This document shows, piece after piece, positions 5,553 to 6,402 of a stretch of 6,402 nucleotides of DNA. The notes beneath the pieces were generated by a model that searched no databases, had not been told where the DNA came from, and was given only the letters and a program-made list of their open reading frames with translations. The position numbers and the translations under genes are program-made. The number at the start of each line of letters is the position of its first letter. The first letter of the stretch is position 1. The stretch spans positions 1 through 6,402 of the forward strand of contig CACZQA010000196.1 in the NCBI GenBank assembly GCA_902783175.1, written 5' to 3'. The DNA comes from an uncultured Coriobacteriaceae bacterium. Its GTDB lineage: Bacteria; Actinomycetota; Coriobacteriia; Coriobacteriales; QAMH01.

Positions 5553-5580
5553 TTCCCTCCTGCCGAAGCTCGGATACAAT
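5553..5580 (+). promoter_or_regulatory. Candidate promoter giving a leaderless TraX-family transcript
   Basis: A good -10-like TACAAT (5575-5580) lies only 9 nt before the ATG at 5590, so transcription would begin at about the start codon. The -35 is weak: TTCCCT (5553-5558), 16 nt upstream. No Shine-Dalgarno sequence precedes the ATG. Together these suggest leaderless initiation, common in actinobacteria. Confidence 0.5.
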
Positions 5581-5589
5581 ACCCGCAGC

Positions 5590-6297
5590 ATGACGGGCAA
5601 TCAGCTGAAAATACTCGCGCTTCTCGCGATGACGGTGGACCATATCGGCGTCGTCATCTTTCCGCAGGTCACGGTACTGCGCATCATCGGGCGCCTCGCA
5701 TACCCGATCTTTGCGTACATGATTGCCGAGGGGTGCTTCTACACGCACGACAAGAAACGCTACTTGGGCGGCATCGTCGCCCTCGGCGCCGCCTGTCAGC
5801 TCGTGTACTTCTTCGCCCTCGGAAGCCTCGAGCAGAGCATCCTCTCGACTTTCGCGCTCTCCATCGTCACCGTGTACGCCGTGCAGCTTGCCGATTCGCG
5901 TCGCGACGTGCGGGGCACCCTCGCGCTTGCCGGAGCCCTCGCGCTCGACGCGTTCGTGTGCTGGGGCTTGCCGTCACTGCTGCGCCCGAGCGATTTCAGC
6001 ATCGACTACGGCTTTTGGGGCGTGCTGCTGCCGGTGCTTAGCTATCTGCCGCACGTGCTCGTGCCCGCCGCCAAGCGCAGCTTCCGCCACGTGCTCGCTG
6101 TCGCCCTCATGGGAGGCGGGCTCGTGCTCGTCGCCCTGACGGTGCCCGTGGGCGGCACGCAATGGTGGGGGCTTGCCACCGTTCCGCTGCTGCTGCTCTA
6201 CAACGGCAAGCGCGGAACGTGGAAGATGAAGCACCTCTTCTACATCTATTACCCTGCGCATCTTGTAATCATCTACGGCATTTCGCTGCTGCTGTAG
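5590..6297 (+). CDS. TraX-family integral membrane protein
   Basis: A 235-residue, strongly hydrophobic protein matching the TraX family pattern. TraX of the F plasmid N-acetylates pilin; most chromosomal relatives are uncharacterised and are thought to be membrane acyltransferases. Visible hallmarks are an N-terminal TGNQLKILA segment leading to DHIG (17-20), then RIIGRLAYPIFAYMIAEG (31-48) and the C-terminal HLFYIYYPAHLVIIYG (215-230). Conserved His18, His215 and His224 are candidates for catalysis. About seven or eight membrane segments are likely, and length is normal. The ATG at 5590 fits the usual family start; the frame continues upstream to 5443, but only through repeat unit D, so that extension is rejected. 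There is no ribosome-binding site, in line with the promoter placed directly before it. It is transcribed away from trmB and stands alone here, with no conjugation genes or pilin nearby. The family is secure; acceptor and function are unknown. Confidence 0.9.
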   Translation: MTGNQLKILALLAMTVDHIGVVIFPQVTVLRIIGRLAYPIFAYMIAEGCFYTHDKKRYLGGIVALGAACQLVYFFALGSLEQSILSTFALSIVTVYAVQLADSRRDVRGTLALAGALALDAFVCWGLPSLLRPSDFSIDYGFWGVLLPVLSYLPHVLVPAAKRSFRHVLAVALMGGGLVLVALTVPVGGTQWWGLATVPLLLLYNGKRGTWKMKHLFYIYYPAHLVIIYGISLLL

Positions 6298-6350
6298 ATG
6301 CCGGCGTGCCTGGACCGGTATGTCCGCGCTCAAATCTATTCTTACTGGGG

Positions 6351-6402
6351 TAGAATGTTGCGCATCGTCATTTCGAACAGAACCATTCGAAGGGAACGCA
6401 AG
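6351..6402 (+). promoter_or_regulatory. Probable promoter and ribosome-binding site of a gene starting beyond the right edge
   Basis: A -10-like TAGAAT (6351-6356) is followed by two copies of the palindrome TTCGAA (6372-6377 and 6386-6391), then a Shine-Dalgarno-like GAAGGGA (6389-6395) that ends 7 nt before the window stops. A start codon at about 6403 would have normal spacing. The -35 is poor (GCTCAA at 6328-6333). Between the TraX-family stop and this point there is no convincing terminator, only short stems without a T-run. The next gene itself is not visible. Confidence 0.4.

Noticed and set aside
5443..5589. Upstream extension of the TraX-family gene
   Set aside because: It is only translated repeat unit D. 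The family N-terminus matches the ATG at 5590.
5005..5748. N-terminal extension of trmB through the repeat array and into the TraX-family gene
   Set aside because: The frame is open by chance in GC-rich repeats. TrmB homologues begin near the ATG at 5004, and the extension would overlap the start of a well-supported gene on the other strand.
6372..6391. LexA/SOS box at the right edge
   Set aside because: CGAAC is present but the opposite half-site GTTCG is not at the required spacing.

Overview
The window looks like chromosomal DNA of a GC-rich bacterium, probably a host-associated anaerobic actinobacterium of the Coriobacteriia/Eggerthellaceae type. That placement is inferred from strong G/C preference at third codon positions, a lipoprotein with a Ser/Asn-rich linker, and the mix of a molybdate-binding protein, a dicarboxylate/amino-acid symporter, a TSUP exporter, TrmB and a TraX-family membrane protein. 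No marker gene proves it. I see no rRNA, tRNA, CRISPR array, transposase or phage gene.

Layout from left to right: (1) 1-546, minus strand, the 5' part of a secreted protein of unknown function that runs off the left edge. (2) 706-1584, minus, a ModA-type molybdate/tungstate-binding lipoprotein with its own AT-rich promoter and hairpin leader, closed by a good Rho-independent terminator. No modB or modC lies beside it here. (3) 1771-4047, minus, a probable two-gene operon: a DAACS-family symporter (TTG start, unusual acidic C-terminal tail), then 30 bp later a TSUP-family permease (GTG start). A 17-bp perfect dyad sits at the presumed promoter. (4) 4177-5004, minus, trmB for tRNA m7G46 methylation, with an altered signature motif and a C-terminal extension. 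(5) 5005-5589, a gene-free divergent region filled by four degenerate direct copies of a ~105-110 bp element, each able to fold into a nested hairpin. (6) 5590-6297, plus, a TraX-family integral membrane protein, apparently from a leaderless or nearly leaderless transcript. (7) 6298-6402, a promoter-like and ribosome-binding-site-like end that points to a gene starting just beyond the right edge.

The genes do not form one pathway. The transport genes suggest uptake of an acidic amino acid or dicarboxylate coupled with anion export, and separately Mo/W uptake. The most unusual part is the repeat array between trmB and the TraX-family gene: paired substitutions between copies keep the stem paired, which suggests the fold, not just the sequence, has been kept.
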